A DNA stretch of 16,721 nt. Origin: Brachyspira pilosicoli. Lineage in GTDB: Bacteria; Spirochaetota; Brachyspiria; Brachyspirales; Brachyspiraceae. Positions 15,897 through 16,721 of the stretch are shown here, in pieces. The notes beneath the pieces are model-generated. The model was not told the origin of the DNA and ran no database searches. It was given only the letters and a program-made list of their open reading frames with translations. The DNA lies in assembly GCF_019402445.1 (NCBI RefSeq), contig NZ_SRZM01000094.1:1-16721 (forward strand). The letters are read 5' to 3'. Position 1 is the stretch's first letter; each line of letters begins with the position of its first letter. Position numbers and translations under genes: made by a program.

Positions 15897-16394
15897 ATGC
15901 CAAAAGATCCAAGCTTTGATATAGTTTCAGTAGTAGATATGCAGGTTATGGACGATTGTGTTAATGTTGCTGTAAAAGAAATAAGCAATAGATTCGATTT
16001 TAAAGGGCAAAATATCACAATAGAATTAAACAAAGGTGAAAAAACTGTAACCATAACAGCACCTGCAGAGTTTGTACTTAATCAAGTAAAAGATATTTTA
16101 TTTCAGAAGTTTATTAAAAGAGGCTTAAATCAAAAAAGTTTAAGAGAAAAGAAAAAAGAAAAAGCAAGCGGTGATGCTGTAAGAGAGATAAATGAAATAG
16201 TTAATGGTATAGATAAAGATTTAGCCAAAGAAATAGTAAAAGATATAAAAGATATGAAACTAAAAGTTCAGGCAAGCATACAAGATGAACAAGTGAGAGT
16301 GTCAGGTGCTAAAAAAGATGATTTACAAGCTGTAATTACTATGCTAAAAGGAAAAGATTATCCTATACCTTTGCAATTTGTAAACTTTAGATAA
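15897..16394 (+). CDS. yajQ: YajQ family nucleotide-binding protein
   Basis: This 165-aa cytoplasmic protein belongs to the YajQ (UPF0234) family, which has two ferredoxin-like domains and binds nucleotides; some members bind cyclic di-GMP. Family landmarks are [12 protein letters not shown] at the N-terminus, NRFDFKG (31-37), the central [18 protein letters not shown] (about 96-113), [21 protein letters not shown] (about 128-148) and the ending [14 protein letters not shown] (15886-15891) lies 5 nt before the ATG and is one of the strongest ribosome binding sites in the window. It starts 21 nt after glgA, so co-transcription is likely, though I know of no functional link between them. Confidence 0.95.
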   Translation: MPKDPSFDIVSVVDMQVMDDCVNVAVKEISNRFDFKGQNITIELNKGEKTVTITAPAEFVLNQVKDILFQKFIKRGLNQKSLREKKKEKASGDAVREINEIVNGIDKDLAKEIVKDIKDMKLKVQASIQDEQVRVSGAKKDDLQAVITMLKGKDYPIPLQFVNFR

Positions 16395-16416
16395 TAATAT
16401 TTTTTATCGTTAAAAC

Positions 16417-16456
16417 AAAAAAGGCTTTATTATTAAAAAATAATAGAGCCTTTTTT
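16417..16456. terminator. Bidirectional terminator between yajQ and thioredoxin gene
   Basis: A 16-bp stem, aaaaaaggctttatta (16417-16432) with taatagagcctttttt (16441-16456), has one G-T pair and an 8-nt loop. It carries T-runs on both strands. It lies between the converging stops of yajQ (16394) and the thioredoxin gene (16476) and serves both. Confidence 0.9.
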
Positions 16457-16475
16457 ATTTAAGCAAACTAAAATA

Positions 16476-16721
16476 TTATAGCATGCTATCAACCATAGCT
16501 TTAATGTTTTCGATAGTAGCTTCTTCTTTAGTTACTTCTTTTACTTTAGCACCGTCTTTATAAATGGCAATAGTAGGAAGTCCTAAAATCTTCTCACGAA
16601 TAGCTAATCTTCTTGCTTTAGAAGTATTAAAAGAATAGAAAGGTACTTTACCTTCATATTGTTTAGCTAATTCATGAACATGAGGCATTAATGCTTTACA
16701 AGGTTCACAAGTATCGCCAAA
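16476..16721 (-). CDS. Thioredoxin-fold protein, N-terminus cut by window edge
   Basis: The frame is open to the right edge, giving 81 visible residues that begin [20 protein letters not shown]. The dithiol site is CEPC, with Lys after the second Cys as in thioredoxins. [11 protein letters not shown] carries the conserved cis-proline loop, and the C-terminal helix ends AMVDSML. The likely role is cytoplasmic disulfide reduction, but CEPC in a TCEPCK context differs from the WCGPC of standard TrxA. A specialised thioredoxin or glutaredoxin-like protein is therefore possible. The ATG at 16688 is internal and is not the start, because the active site lies upstream of it. About 20-30 N-terminal residues are missing from view. 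Candidate partners such as NrdA or a thioredoxin reductase cannot be tested here. Confidence 0.85.
   Translation of the reverse strand, partial: FGDTCEPCKALMPHVHELAKQYEGKVPFYSFNTSKARRLAIREKILGLPTIAIYKDGAKVKEVTKEEATIENIKAMVDSML

Overview
The window is a very AT-rich stretch of bacterial chromosome with short intergenic gaps, A/T-ending codons, T-rich terminators and purine-rich ribosome binding sites. Base composition and protein character fit a low-GC anaerobe, and my best guess is the spirochaete genus Brachyspira. That assignment is by eye and was not tested by a search. Nearly everything here is core metabolism or translation. I see no CRISPR array, phage genes, transposase, rRNA or tRNA.

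Layout, left to right. (1) 125-664 (-) encodes a flavodoxin-fold protein divergent from ilvD (802-2484, +), a dihydroxy-acid dehydratase. (2) 2485-2962 has no ordinary gene. It holds a hairpin, a five-codon ORF with a very good ribosome binding site, and a putative small repeat element with imperfect terminal inverted repeats and a GC-rich core. (3) 2963-3901 (+) is a bile-acid/sodium symporter family transporter with its own terminator. (4) 4289-7701 (+) is a class I ribonucleotide reductase operon in the order nrdB-nrdA, preceded by a near-consensus sigma70 promoter and closed by a strong terminator. (5) 11073-7864 (-) is the classical translation operon thrS-infC-rpmI-rplT, with its own promoter and terminator. 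(6) 11300-11503 (-) is a small TM2-domain membrane protein. (7) 11619-13439 (-) is an oligoendopeptidase F. (8) 13585-14305 (+) is a pair of unrecognised genes: a 110-aa soluble protein with a TTG start and a 120-aa protein with two membrane helices. (9) 14403-16394 (+) holds glgA (glycogen synthase) and yajQ. They converge on (10) a thioredoxin-fold protein (16476 to the right edge, -), which is cut off by the window.

The genes form independent units rather than one pathway: branched-chain amino acid synthesis (ilvD), dNTP synthesis (nrdBA), translation (thrS to rplT), peptide turnover (pepF), glycogen storage (glgA) and redox or flavin proteins at both ends. I found no convincing new system. 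The points most worth checking are the altered spacing of the last metal-ligand motif in NrdB, the repeat element at 2708-2919, the structured infC-rpmI gap and the unknown gene pair at 13585-14305.
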